Source: an uncultured Bacteroidales bacterium
Lineage (GTDB): Bacteria > Bacteroidota > Bacteroidia > Bacteroidales > UBA932
Length of the DNA stretch: 62,376 nt
Reading direction: 5' to 3'
NCBI GenBank assembly: GCA_905233345.1
Contig: CAJODQ010000010.1
Span: forward strand, 1 to 62,376
In this document: positions 25,653-32,963 of the stretch, piece after piece
Layout: the number at the start of each line of letters is the position of its first letter
How positions within the stretch are numbered: position 1 is the stretch's first letter
Position numbers and translations under genes: made by a program
Notes under the pieces: model-generated
Told to the model about the DNA's origin: nothing
The model's database searches: none
What the model saw: only the letters and a program-made list of their open reading frames with translations

Positions 25653-26491
25653 TATTTCGCGTTTTTATGATATTCTACCAAACCGTCGATGGGGCCCTTG
25701 AGGATGATGCCCATGCGCATGCCGGCGGCGTTGACGGCTTTCTCCAGGATGTCCTTGTAGTAGAAAGCGATGGAGCCGACGAAGTTCACCGGATATTTCT
25801 TGTAATCGTAGTGCACGATATTGCGGTGCAGGAACTCCTCGAAGCTGCTCTTGAGCAGGTTGGCCATGTGCGGATGGTTCTTGAACTCACTGATGAAAGG
25901 CGAGAACGATGCGAGGAAGCGGCTCGGCATGGGCTCGCGGTAGACCTTCTGGACAATGGCCATGTAGTCAAGGCCGAAGCGTTTCGTGAATTCATTCTCG
26001 ATGGCCGGCGGAAGCAGACCCTTGATGAAGTCGGAGATCAGGCGTTTGCCGAGATAGGCGCCGCTGGCTTCGTCGCCGAGGATGAAACCACCGGCACGGA
26101 CGTTCTGCGCAATCCCCTCCCCGTCGTAGAAACAGCTGTTCGAGCCGGTACCGAGGATGCAGGCGATGCCGGGCTTGTGGCCGCAGAGGGCGCGGGCCGC
26201 CGCCAGCACATCCGACGCTGCCTCGCAGGTCGAACCCGGGAAGACTTTCCCGAAGCAGCGCTCCAGTTTGGCGGAAATCTCACCGCCCACCATGCCGGCA
26301 CCGTAGAAGAAGATCTGGTCGACTTTCGTGCCGATCTCCGGAACCAGTTTCTCTTTCAGAATCTTCTCGATTTCGGCATCTTCCATGAAAACGGGGTTGA
26401 TACCCACGGTCTCGATCGACTTGACCGAACCGTCATCGCAAATGGCCCGCCAGGAAACCTTGGTGGAACCGCTGTCAGCTATCAGTTGCAT
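25652..26491 (-). CDS. BadF/BadG-type sugar kinase, likely MurNAc/GlcNAc kinase (MurK-like)
   Basis: ASKHA-fold ATPase of 279 residues. It opens MQLIADSGSTKVSWRAI (phosphate-1 motif DSGSTK) and has ACILGTGSNSCFY (phosphate-2) near residue 113 and AGGFILGDEASGAYLGKR near residue 130. This is the N-acetylglucosamine-kinase/MurK group. Being the first gene of a kinase-murQ-recR-symporter run favours phosphorylation of MurNAc at O-6. A TATATTTG box lies 26 bases upstream of the ATG. The precise sugar specificity cannot be read from sequence. Confidence 0.8.
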   Translation of the reverse strand: MQLIADSGSTKVSWRAICDDGSVKSIETVGINPVFMEDAEIEKILKEKLVPEIGTKVDQIFFYGAGMVGGEISAKLERCFGKVFPGSTCEAASDVLAAARALCGHKPGIACILGTGSNSCFYDGEGIAQNVRAGGFILGDEASGAYLGKRLISDFIKGLLPPAIENEFTKRFGLDYMAIVQKVYREPMPSRFLASFSPFISEFKNHPHMANLLKSSFEEFLHRNIVHYDYKKYPVNFVGSIAFYYKDILEKAVNAAGMRMGIILKGPIDGLVEYHKNAK

Positions 26492-26517
26492 ATCTTTTTA
26501 AAATTAGATTCAATCTA

Positions 26518-26525
26518 CAAATATA
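26518..26525 (-). promoter_or_regulatory. -7 promoter box TATATTTG for the kinase-murQ-recR-symporter operon
   Basis: Minus-strand TATATTTG 26 bases upstream of the kinase ATG. A pair of hairpins lies immediately upstream (26541-26622), so they could also act as an operator. Confidence 0.6.
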
Positions 26526-26540
26526 GTCATTTTTCCGTCG

Positions 26541-26622
26541 CCGATGTCCCAAAAACGGGGACACCGGGAGCAAATACCCACTAAAATGCGCCCGATGTCC
26601 CAAAAAGTGGGACATCGGGCGC
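26541..26622. repeat. Tandem pair of related hairpins sharing GATGTCCC
   Basis: Hairpin B (26588-26622) has a perfect 15-bp stem, GCGCCCGATGTCCCA pairing with its complement, around a five-base loop AAAAG. Hairpin A (26541-26567) has CCGATGTCCC paired with GGGACACCGG (one non-complementary position) around an A-rich loop. Both carry the same stem sequence and a purine loop. They lie between DUF1460 (ends 26656) and the kinase promoter, so they could be a terminator, a duplicated operator, or copies of a palindromic repeat. On the minus strand no long U tract follows, only ATTTTAG. Confidence 0.8.
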
Positions 26623-26655
26623 AATAACGGTCGGTTTTGCTCCCCGACTGCTCTA

Positions 26656-27507
26656 CTATTTCAGCCGGATCACCCGCACGCCGTTCTGGGACTTGATGGC
26701 GTTGAGCTGGTCGACCATGGGGGTCTTGTTGATCACCACTTTCTTTTCGGAGTAGGAGGCGTGGATGAAGGTCAGGGTGTCGCCCTCCCAGTAGGCATAG
26801 GCCACGTGGGCGATATCAAGGCCGGGCGTGGCGCTGTTGAAGCCGATGATGTCGCCGGTCTGGATATTCTTGAGGTACTTCGGCAGTTCGGCCTTCGGGA
26901 TGTACCAATAGCGCCAGCTGTCGAGATTCTGCTCCACGGCACGGATCTTCTCAACGTTTTTCGGACTGTCTTTCAGCTGTTTGTAAGATCCTGGATGGGT
27001 CGACATGTAGAAGAACTTCTGGTCGAGGGGACTGCCGCCGCATTCCCGGCTGACTTCCCGGAAAATGCCGCGGAGCTCGCCCTGGATGATCCATTCCGAA
27101 GTGTAGTGGATGCGCGAAGTGTAGCCGTCCACCTTGCCGTTGCGGTAGCGCAGCTGCCGCAGGTTGTCTACATATTTTTCGAAGGTCGGTTCTGCCTCTT
27201 TTGCAGTCAGCGACATCGCCAGGCACATCTCCACAAAGAGGATGCAGTCGGTCTCGCGCGTATTGACCGTCAGGCGCTCCGGCTCCTGCTCCAGGGTGCC
27301 AGCCACGTAGGGCGTACCGAGGAAGTGCTTGGCGACCTTGATCACCAGCTCGCTCATGGGCTTGTCCCTGTCGGGGGCCAGGAGTTTCATCACCGTGTTG
27401 AAATTCTCCACGTCCTGCTGCGTGAAGCGCGCATCGCCCTTTTCAAAGGCGGCAGCGCTGAACATGAGCCCGAAAAGGGCGACGAAAAGTATGAGGATGC
27501 GTTTCAT
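26656..27507 (-). CDS. DUF1460 secreted amidase-like protein
   Basis: Protein of 283 residues with a signal peptide (MKRILILFVALFGLMFSAAA). The DUF1460 family has an NlpC/P60-like papain fold and is annotated as N-acetylmuramoyl-L-alanine amidase-like. Candidate catalytic residues are Cys in RETDCILFVEMCLA near residue 93 and His in LDIAHVAYAYW near residue 235; the conserved FLGTPYVAGTLE is near residue 65. A role in periplasmic peptide cross-link turnover is inferred. The start at 27507 is set by the signal peptide. It begins only a few bases after the RNase P RNA U tract, so it may depend on read-through. Confidence 0.82.
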   Translation of the reverse strand: MKRILILFVALFGLMFSAAAFEKGDARFTQQDVENFNTVMKLLAPDRDKPMSELVIKVAKHFLGTPYVAGTLEQEPERLTVNTRETDCILFVEMCLAMSLTAKEAEPTFEKYVDNLRQLRYRNGKVDGYTSRIHYTSEWIIQGELRGIFREVSRECGGSPLDQKFFYMSTHPGSYKQLKDSPKNVEKIRAVEQNLDSWRYWYIPKAELPKYLKNIQTGDIIGFNSATPGLDIAHVAYAYWEGDTLTFIHASYSEKKVVINKTPMVDQLNAIKSQNGVRVIRLK

Positions 27508-27518
27508 AGTCAAAAAAA

Positions 27519-27853
27519 GGCAAGCCGGTAAGCCGGATTCTGTACCCTGACGGGCTTCTGTCATTTCTCTGATGCAGCCTACCCCTCGGCTCAGGCGAGC
27601 AGCCCTCAGACGCCGATATATTTGGCCTTGCAGCCCTCCGGTGCGTACCCCGCGTACGTCGCCGCACGCGGTCGTGGGCTCTTACCCCACGTTTTCACCC
27701 TTGCCGGCTCCGGATCAAGTCCGGGCGAAACCGGCGGTTGTTTTCTGTTACGCGCTCCATAAACTTTCACCTATCTGTGCTTTCCACAGGGAGGAGCTCT
27801 GTGCTGTCCGGACTTTCCTCACCGCTTGCGCGGCGCGACAGAAAAGCTTGCCG
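27519..27853 (-). ncRNA. rnpB: RNase P RNA (class A)
   Basis: Catalytic RNA of RNase P, which matures tRNA 5' ends. Read on the minus strand, it has the conserved CR-I sequence GAGGAAAGTCCGGAC at 27816-27830 and the CR-V sequence ACAGAATCCGGCTTA at 27529-27543. The closing P1 helix pairs GGCAAGC (27852-27846) with GCTTGCC (27525-27519). Seven Us follow (27518-27512). A TACCTTTG promoter lies just upstream. The length of about 335 bases is normal for Bacteroidetes. Short open frames across it are not genes. Confidence 0.96.
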
Positions 27854-27857
27854 GGTG

Positions 27858-27865
27858 CAAAGGTA
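27858..27865 (-). promoter_or_regulatory. -7 promoter box TACCTTTG for rnpB
   Basis: Minus-strand TACCTTTG ends about 5 bases before the first base of the P1 helix of rnpB, placing the transcription start at the RNA 5' end. This independently supports the spacing rule used for the protein genes. Confidence 0.72.
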
Positions 27866-27896
27866 CAAGAAAAATGGTTTGAACGATTATTTTTCC

Positions 27897-27904
27897 TATC
27901 TTTG
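27897..27904 (+). promoter_or_regulatory. -7 promoter box TATCTTTG for the DUF1846-apt-pnuC operon
   Basis: Perfect TAnnTTTG box 26 bases before the ATG at 27931, divergent from the rnpB promoter. Confidence 0.65.
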
Positions 27905-27908
27905 TAAC

Positions 27909-27927
27909 CCGTTAAAGAACTTAACGG
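27909..27927 (+). promoter_or_regulatory. Leader hairpin directly before the DUF1846 start codon
   Basis: CCGTTAA (27909-27915) and TTAACGG (27921-27927) form a perfect 7-bp stem with a five-base loop. It fills almost all of the short leader and ends 3 bases before the ATG, so it would affect initiation or act as an operator palindrome. Confidence 0.5.
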
Positions 27928-27930
27928 ACT

Positions 27931-29424
27931 ATGAAAATCGGCTTCGACAACGACAAGTATCTGAAGATTCAGTCAGAGAACATCAAGGAACGCATCGCAC
28001 TCTTCGGGGACAAGCTTTACATGGAATTCGGCGGCAAACTGTTCGACGATTACCATGCCAGCCGCGTGCTGCCCGGCTTTGAACCGGACAGCAAGCTGAA
28101 GATGCTCATGCAGTTGCGGGATGAGATGGAGATCATCATCGTGGTCTCCGCGGTGGATATCGAGAAAAATAAGATCCGCAGCGACCTGGGCATCACCTAC
28201 GACGTGGACGTGCTGCGTCTGCGGGAAGAGTTCGAAAGCCGCGGAATGAACGTCAATTCGGTCGTCATCACGCATTACAACGGCCAGGCCAGCGCCAGCG
28301 CCTTCCGCAACCGGTTGGAGAAGATGGGCGTCAAGGCCTATTACCATTATATCATCGAAGGCTATCCGACCAACGTAGACCTGATCGCATCGGACGAAGG
28401 TTTCGGCAAGAACGACTATGTGGAGACCACCCGGCCGCTCGTCGTGGTGACGGCGCCCGGACCCGGCAGCGGCAAGATGGCCGTGTGCCTGAGCCAGCTC
28501 TACAACGAGCGCAAGCGCGGCGTCAAGGCGGGTTACGCCAAATTCGAGACCTTCCCGATCTGGAACCTGCCGCTGAAACATCCCGTGAACATCGCCTACG
28601 AAGCCGCCACGGCCGACCTCGACGACGTGAACATGATCGACCCGTTCCACCTGGAAGCCTACGGCAAGATCGCCGTCAACTACAACCGTGACATCGAGAT
28701 CTTCCCCGTACTCGACGCGCTGTTTACCCAGATCTACGGCAAGAACCCCTACAAGTCGCCCACCGACATGGGTGTCAACATGGTTGGCTTCTGCATCAGC
28801 GACGACGACGTGTGCCGCGAGGCCGCCAACAACGAGATCATCCGCCGTTACTACACCGGCCTGTGCAACCTGGCCGAGGGCGAGGAAAACGAAGAGGAGG
28901 TCAACAAGCTGACCTTGCTGCTCAAGCAGGCCAACCTGGCCGCCGAGTATCGTCGCGTGACCGTGGCCGCCAAGCAGAAGGAAGCCAGCAGCGGCGAATA
29001 TGCCGCCGCAATGGAACTCCCGGACGGCACGGTGATCACCGCCAAGCAGAGTCCGCTCCTGGGCCCGAGTGCGGCACTGATTTTGAACGCACTCAAGCAC
29101 TTGGCCGGTATCCCGCATCCGGTCAAGCTGATCCCCGCCGCGATGATCGAACCCATCCAGAAGACCAAAGTGTCGTACCTGCACGGCCATAACCCGCGCC
29201 TGCACACCGACGAGGTGCTGGTGGCCATCTCCATGCTCAGTCTGACCGACGAGAACTGCCGCAAGGCCATCGACTGCCTGCCGATGTTCCGTGGCTGCCA
29301 GGTCCACAGCACCGTGATGCTCACGGAGGTCGACCGCAAGACCTTCAAAAAGCTGGGTGTCGGCCTGACCTGCGAGCCTGTCAAGAAGCAGAGCAGCAGC
29401 TATCGCAAATATTCCCAGCAATAA
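27931..29424 (+). CDS. DUF1846 domain protein
   Basis: Protein of 497 residues matching the DUF1846 family over its full length: N-terminal KIGFDNDKYLKIQSENIKER, central VVVTAPGPGSGKMAVCLSQLY (near residue 172, a P-loop-like segment), and FETFPIWNLPLKHPVN. Structures of family members suggest an ATP-dependent enzyme, but no reaction is established. It is the first gene of a tight plus-strand operon with glutaminyl cyclase, apt and pnuC (gaps of 11, 2 and 3 bases). The adjacent nucleotide-salvage genes hint at nucleotide metabolism; this is inference only. Confidence 0.85.
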   Translation: MKIGFDNDKYLKIQSENIKERIALFGDKLYMEFGGKLFDDYHASRVLPGFEPDSKLKMLMQLRDEMEIIIVVSAVDIEKNKIRSDLGITYDVDVLRLREEFESRGMNVNSVVITHYNGQASASAFRNRLEKMGVKAYYHYIIEGYPTNVDLIASDEGFGKNDYVETTRPLVVVTAPGPGSGKMAVCLSQLYNERKRGVKAGYAKFETFPIWNLPLKHPVNIAYEAATADLDDVNMIDPFHLEAYGKIAVNYNRDIEIFPVLDALFTQIYGKNPYKSPTDMGVNMVGFCISDDDVCREAANNEIIRRYYTGLCNLAEGEENEEEVNKLTLLLKQANLAAEYRRVTVAAKQKEASSGEYAAAMELPDGTVITAKQSPLLGPSAALILNALKHLAGIPHPVKLIPAAMIEPIQKTKVSYLHGHNPRLHTDEVLVAISMLSLTDENCRKAIDCLPMFRGCQVHSTVMLTEVDRKTFKKLGVGLTCEPVKKQSSSYRKYSQQ

Positions 29425-29435
29425 AACCCGTTTCC

Positions 29436-30209
29436 ATGAATAAGTCCTTCCGCATGTTAGCCATCCTGTGTTGCCTGCTGGTCCTTCCGGCCTGCAAGGC
29501 CGACGGGCAGACTGTCAAGACGTACGGATACAAGGTGGAGGAAGTGCTGCCGCACGATGCGGGTTCCTATACCCAGGGCCTCTTTTTCGAAAACGGGGTG
29601 CTTTACGAATCCGCCGGCCAGTACGGCCAGTCGAGTTTCCGGCAGGTCGACCTGAAAACGGGCCGCGTGGAGCGGCGCCTCAACTTCGACCGGCGCTACT
29701 TCGCCGAGGGTTCCTGCGTGCTGGACGGACGCCTTTATGTGCTGACCTGGCAGGAGCACGAGTGCTTTGTCTATGATTTCAATACCTGGGAGAAACTGGG
29801 CTCGCACCGCTACCAGGGTGAGGGTTGGGGCCTGACCACCGACGGCAAGCAGCTCATCATGAGCAACGGCACGTCTGAAATCACGTTCCGCGACCCGAAA
29901 AACTTCCAGGTGCAGCGCAGCATCACCGTGACGCTTCGTGGACAGAAAGTGATGTATCTCAACGAATTGGAATACATCAAGGGCGAGATCTGGGCGAATG
30001 TCTATGGTACCGACCAGATTGTCCGCATCGATCCGTCCACAGGCCAGGTGCGCGGCGTCATCAACCTCCGCGGCATCCTGCCGGCGCAGCTGCGCACGTC
30101 AGGCACCGACGTGCTGAACGGCATTGCCGTCGACGCGAAAGGCAACGTCTACGTGACGGGCAAATACTGGCCGAAACTGTATCGAATATCCATCGTCGAA
30201 AAGAAATAA
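29436..30209 (+). CDS. Glutaminyl-peptide cyclotransferase lipoprotein
   Basis: Protein of 257 residues with a lipoprotein signal peptide (lipobox LPAC, Cys20). A five-bladed propeller of the plant/bacterial glutamine cyclotransferase family follows: DAGSYTQGLFFENGVLYESAGQYGQSS near residue 41, YFAEGSCVLDGRLYVLTWQE, GEGWGLTTDG near residue 128, and LNELEYIKGEIWANVYGTDQI near residue 170. It converts N-terminal glutamine to pyroglutamate and probably acts in the periplasm on exported proteins. It sits between DUF1846 and apt in one operon. Confidence 0.9.
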   Translation: MNKSFRMLAILCCLLVLPACKADGQTVKTYGYKVEEVLPHDAGSYTQGLFFENGVLYESAGQYGQSSFRQVDLKTGRVERRLNFDRRYFAEGSCVLDGRLYVLTWQEHECFVYDFNTWEKLGSHRYQGEGWGLTTDGKQLIMSNGTSEITFRDPKNFQVQRSITVTLRGQKVMYLNELEYIKGEIWANVYGTDQIVRIDPSTGQVRGVINLRGILPAQLRTSGTDVLNGIAVDAKGNVYVTGKYWPKLYRISIVEKK

Positions 30210-30211
30210 CC

Positions 30212-30745
30212 ATGAGTAAAGAGAGTCTGATCGCCAGTCTGAGGACTGTTCCCGATTACCCCAAGCCGGGCATCAAGTTCTGGGATGTCACAACCCTGTT
30301 CAAGAACGCCGCCGCTTTCAAGGAAGTGGAGGACATCCTCTATGAGGAATACAAGGACAAGGGCATCACCAAAGTGGCCGGCATCGAGAGCCGGGGCTTT
30401 GTGATGGGTGCCGCCCTCGCTTCCCGCCTGGGCGCCGGTTTCGTGTTGATCCGCAAGCCCGGCAAGCTGCCCTCCGAAACCATCGCGCTCGAGTATGAGC
30501 TGGAATACGGCCGCGACAAAATCGAAATCCATACCGACGCCATCGAGCCGGACGATGTCGTCCTGGTGCATGACGACCTGCTGGCGACCGGCGGTACAGC
30601 CAATGCTGCCGTGAAGCTGGTCCGCTTTTTCCATCCGAAGCATGTGTATGCCAGTTTCATCATCTATCTGCAGGATTTCGGCAGCATCGAGCGCTTCCCG
30701 AAGGAAGTGCCGGTGACCACAGTGCTGAACCTGCGCGGCTTTTAG
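30212..30745 (+). CDS. apt: Adenine phosphoribosyltransferase
   Basis: Type I PRTase of 177 residues converting adenine and PRPP to AMP. The PRPP-binding motif is VVLVHDDLLATGGTANAA near residue 112, and the base-specificity region is KVAGIESRGFVMGAALA near residue 53. The N-terminal RTVPDYPKPGIKFWDVTTL is typical of Apt. Length is normal. It is followed 3 bases later by pnuC, so purine-base and nicotinamide-nucleoside salvage are coexpressed. Confidence 0.95.
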   Translation: MSKESLIASLRTVPDYPKPGIKFWDVTTLFKNAAAFKEVEDILYEEYKDKGITKVAGIESRGFVMGAALASRLGAGFVLIRKPGKLPSETIALEYELEYGRDKIEIHTDAIEPDDVVLVHDDLLATGGTANAAVKLVRFFHPKHVYASFIIYLQDFGSIERFPKEVPVTTVLNLRGF

Positions 30746-30748
30746 TCC

Positions 30749-31408
30749 ATGGACAGCATCGGCGCATATTTCGTCGGGCTCGACGTCTGGGGCTGGCTGG
30801 AGATCTTCGCCATGGTGGCGGGGATTTACTATGTCTATCTGGAGATCGGGAAGTCGCCGTGGCTCTGGTACGTCTGCATCCTGACCTCCGTCCTGAATAT
30901 TTTCGTTTACTGGCACAACAACTTCGTGTCGATGACGGTCATCCAGTTCTATTACATCGTGATGGCCTTCTACGGCATCCATGCGTTCCGGGAGCTCAAG
31001 GATGACGCCAAAGCTGAGGCCATAGAGAAAGCGGCGTCTTCAGACAAGGAAGTACTCATCCGCCGCTTCGACTGGAAGACGGGCGCCTGGACGATGGCCA
31101 TCGCGATCCCGGCCTATTTCCTCGTGGCCAACCTCCTCAAGGCCTATGCGGACACGCACGGCACCGCCCTCTTTCCTAGCCAGCCTTACTGGGATGCGTT
31201 CATCGCCGTGGGCAGCATGGTGGGCACCTTCTTCCTCAGCCGCTCGTACATGTGCCAGTGGTATGTCTGGATCTTACTCGACACGATCACTGTCGGTGTC
31301 TTCATTTACAGCCGCATGTACTGGATGGCCCTGATGTATGTGGTTTACATCATCCTGGCTTTCTTCGGCATCCGCCACTGGAAGAAGTATGGGGTGTATG
31401 TAGATTGA
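30749..31408 (+). CDS. pnuC: PnuC family nicotinamide riboside transporter
   Basis: Inner-membrane protein of 219 residues with about seven helices. PnuC features include the N-terminal GWLEIFAMVAGIYYVYLEI, the conserved Trp-Asn-rich VYWHNNFVSMTVIQFYYIVMAFYG near residue 52, and the C-terminal CQWYVWILLDTITVGVFIYS. PnuC imports nicotinamide riboside by facilitated diffusion for NAD synthesis. Thiamine-specific relatives exist in Bacteroidetes, but no TPP riboswitch is visible upstream, so NAD precursor uptake is favoured. It ends the DUF1846 operon at a strong hairpin. Confidence 0.83.
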   Translation: MDSIGAYFVGLDVWGWLEIFAMVAGIYYVYLEIGKSPWLWYVCILTSVLNIFVYWHNNFVSMTVIQFYYIVMAFYGIHAFRELKDDAKAEAIEKAASSDKEVLIRRFDWKTGAWTMAIAIPAYFLVANLLKAYADTHGTALFPSQPYWDAFIAVGSMVGTFFLSRSYMCQWYVWILLDTITVGVFIYSRMYWMALMYVVYIILAFFGIRHWKKYGVYVD

Positions 31409-31415
31409 CAGCCAA

Positions 31416-31450
31416 AAATGAAATGCCCGGATTAACCGGGCATTTCATTT
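31416..31450. terminator. Bidirectional terminator between pnuC and the DUF4890-like gene
   Basis: Perfect 15-bp inverted repeat with a five-base loop ATTAA: AAATGAAATGCCCGG (31416-31430) pairs with 31436-31450. A/T-rich outer arms give U-rich 3' ends on both strands. The right arm touches the stop of the convergent gene at 31449. Confidence 0.82.
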
Positions 31451-31997
31451 ATTCAATCATCCGACGGAACTCTTTCTCCGTCTCGACCGATTTCCAGCGC
31501 TGATACTGTTCGGGGGTCAGGATCTTGCTGTACTCCTTGTCGCGCTTCTCCTGCTGCTCTTCCATGAACTTCTCCATGTCCTGATTCCTCGGACCGCGGA
31601 ATTGACCATCACCACGCGGAGGCATTCCGCCCGGTCCACCAGGGCCCATGCCGTCAGGACGCCCCTGCCCCATCGGCGGACGTTCGCCGCCAAAATCAGG
31701 ACGACCGCCCGGAAAACCTTCCGACCGGCCCTGCGGCATCATGTTCTCCAGCTCACTCTGGCGCTGCTGTTCCATCTTCTTGTTAAACTTGTAGATCTTC
31801 TTGTACTGCTTCGGCGTCAGCAACACCAGTTCATTGAGCTGGTCGGTCTGCTCCTGTGCCACCTGCGCGGGATCACGTTGTTCAAACTGCGGAGGGAACG
31901 GTCTGTCGCCAGGCCTCTGCGGACCCTGACCGTTGGGCTGTGCAGCGGCTGTGAAAGCAATCACGAGCGCCACTGCGAAGAATAATACCTTTTTCAT
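31449..31997 (-). CDS. Secreted Gly/Pro/Met-rich DUF4890-like protein
   Basis: Exported protein of 182 residues with a signal peptide (MKKVLFFAVALVIAFTAAAQ). An N-terminal helical part with QLNELVLLTPKQYKKIYKFNKKMEQQ follows, then a low-complexity Gly-Pro-Met-Arg segment (about residues 88-135), then a C-terminal helix KILTPEQYQRW. The two LTPxQY repeats recall periplasmic LTXXQ/Spy-like helical proteins and DUF4890. Function unknown; periplasmic chaperone or metal binding are possible. It converges with pnuC. Confidence 0.7.
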   Translation of the reverse strand: MKKVLFFAVALVIAFTAAAQPNGQGPQRPGDRPFPPQFEQRDPAQVAQEQTDQLNELVLLTPKQYKKIYKFNKKMEQQRQSELENMMPQGRSEGFPGGRPDFGGERPPMGQGRPDGMGPGGPGGMPPRGDGQFRGPRNQDMEKFMEEQQEKRDKEYSKILTPEQYQRWKSVETEKEFRRMIE

Positions 31998-32040
31998 GCT
32001 ATTATCTGCTAAAAAATTTTTGCAATCTGATACTTTTGAC

Positions 32041-32048
32041 TATTTTTG
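32041..32048 (+). promoter_or_regulatory. Promoter of tRNA-Thr: TTTG (32019-32022) and TATTTTTG
   Basis: TATTTTTG at 32041-32048, preceded by TTTG with an 18-base spacer, matches the full Bacteroidetes -33/-7 promoter layout. It lies 32 bases before the mature tRNA 5' end. Confidence 0.7.
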
Positions 32049-32080
32049 CAGTCCCAAGTTTAACGCGGGAACAACGATCA

Positions 32081-32153
32081 GCCACTTTAGCTCAGTCGGT
32101 AGAGCAGCGCATTCGTAACGCGCAGGTCGGCAGTTCAAGTCTGCCAAGTGGCT
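32081..32153 (+). tRNA. tRNA-Thr(CGU)
   Basis: A 73-base cloverleaf. Acceptor stem GCCACTT pairs with AAGTGGC. The D stem is GCTC/GAGC with loop AGTCGGTA. The anticodon loop TTCGTAA gives anticodon CGT, and the T stem GGCAG/CTGCC has loop TTCAAGT. The last pair of the anticodon stem (A111 with C119, offset 32000) does not match. CCA is not encoded; the discriminator is T. It is followed at once by a strong terminator. Confidence 0.95.
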
Positions 32154-32155
32154 CG

Positions 32156-32189
32156 AAAAAAACGGAGAGGCTAGCCTCTCCGTTTTTTT
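32156..32189 (+). terminator. Terminator after tRNA-Thr
   Basis: Perfect 34-base palindrome whose arms run from seven As through CGGAGAGGCT to the complement and seven Ts. It starts 3 bases after the tRNA. Confidence 0.88.
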
Positions 32190-32202
32190 CGGGCCAGATA
32201 CA

Positions 32203-32235
32203 AAAGAAGGGTTCGCATGTCGCGAACCCTTCTTT
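32203..32235. terminator. Terminator of the rpmB-rpmG-DUF4295 operon (probably bidirectional)
   Basis: Perfect 14-bp stem AAAGAAGGGTTCGC (32203-32216) with 32222-32235 and a five-base loop. On the minus strand it ends in TTCTTTTG after the DUF4295 stop at 32253; the plus strand also has a T-rich end. Confidence 0.82.
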
Positions 32236-32252
32236 CATACTAACCTACTTTA

Positions 32253-32411
32253 TTATTTCTTGAAGTAGTCGGCTACTTCGTCGGTAGGAACGAGTTCCTC
32301 TTGGAACGCGTAGGCACCCGTGCGCTCAGACTTGACCATCTTGATGCACTTCACCACATTTTTCAGCTGGGATTTGTCGCCAGAGAACGTTGCGACCGCT
32401 TTCTTTGCCAT
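32253..32411 (-). CDS. DUF4295 small basic protein
   Basis: Protein of 52 residues starting MAKKAVATFSGDKSQLKN and ending DEVADYFKK. DUF4295 proteins are found in Bacteroidetes directly after rpmG, as here. They are small, basic and presumably ribosome-associated, but no function is established. The gap to rpmG is 19 bases. A hairpin terminator lies 18 bases downstream of its stop codon. Confidence 0.88.
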   Translation of the reverse strand: MAKKAVATFSGDKSQLKNVVKCIKMVKSERTGAYAFQEELVPTDEVADYFKK

Positions 32412-32430
32412 GGTATAATAAAGTTAGATG

Positions 32431-32613
32431 TTACTTGATCTCTTTGTGAACGGTGTAGCGTTTGAGGTACGGATTGTACTTCTTGAGCTCCAGACGCTCA
32501 TTCGTGTTCTTCTTGTTCTTGGTCGTGATATACCGGGAGATGCCGGGAACACCGCTTTCTCTCTGTTCGGTGCATTCGAGGATCACCTGAACTCTGTTAC
32601 CTTTCTTTGCCAT
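32431..32613 (-). CDS. rpmG: 50S ribosomal protein L33
   Basis: Protein of 60 residues, [20 protein letters not shown] and so on, with [22 protein letters not shown] and the C-terminal YTVHKEIK typical of L33. Only one Cys of the zinc-ribbon type is present, so this is the zinc-free (C-) form. It lies 12 bases after rpmB and before DUF4295. Confidence 0.96.
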   Translation of the reverse strand: MAKKGNRVQVILECTEQRESGVPGISRYITTKNKKNTNERLELKKYNPYLKRYTVHKEIK

Positions 32614-32625
32614 TGCAGTAAATTA

Positions 32626-32868
32626 TTAAACGATGTTGATCAAACCTTTCTCACGGGATTCCTTCAGGGTTTCAGCCAGACCGTTCTTGTAGATGGTCTT
32701 CATACCCTTGCAGGACACTTTCAGGGTCACGAAACGCTGCTCCTCTTCGAGCCAGAAACGTTTGGTCTTGAGGTTCGGGGCGAATTCGCGTTTAGTACGT
32801 CTTTTGGAGTGGGAAACGTTGTTTCCGATCACTCTCTTCTTTCCGGTAACTTGACAAACTCGTGCCAT
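32626..32868 (-). CDS. rpmB: 50S ribosomal protein L28
   Basis: Protein of 80 residues with the L28 signature MARVCQVTGKKRVIGNNVSHSKRRTKR and LKTKRFWLEEEQRFVTLKVS. First gene of rpmB-rpmG-DUF4295. The AT-rich upstream region contains a near-consensus GATATTTG box with TTTG 20 bases before it on the minus strand. Downstream genes follow with short gaps and end at a hairpin. Confidence 0.96.
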   Translation of the reverse strand: MARVCQVTGKKRVIGNNVSHSKRRTKREFAPNLKTKRFWLEEEQRFVTLKVSCKGMKTIYKNGLAETLKESREKGLINIV

Positions 32869-32963
32869 TGCTTATATTTTTTTATTTTCTATTTTCCAAA
32901 GGGGCTGCAAATATCTTGATTTTTATTCAAAAAACCAAATAATATTTTCTTTTACTAATTCAT

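Noticed and set aside
26541-26622. CRISPR repeats
   Set aside because: Only two imperfect hairpin copies with no regular spacers and no cas genes in the window.
27443-28082. Small open frames on both strands over 27.4-28.1 kb
   Set aside because: They lie over rnpB and its flanks; the RNase P RNA conserved regions explain the sequence.
30600-30749. TPP or NAD-type riboswitch before pnuC
   Set aside because: apt ends 3 bases before pnuC, leaving no room, and no THI-box or NAD-II motif was seen in the operon leader.
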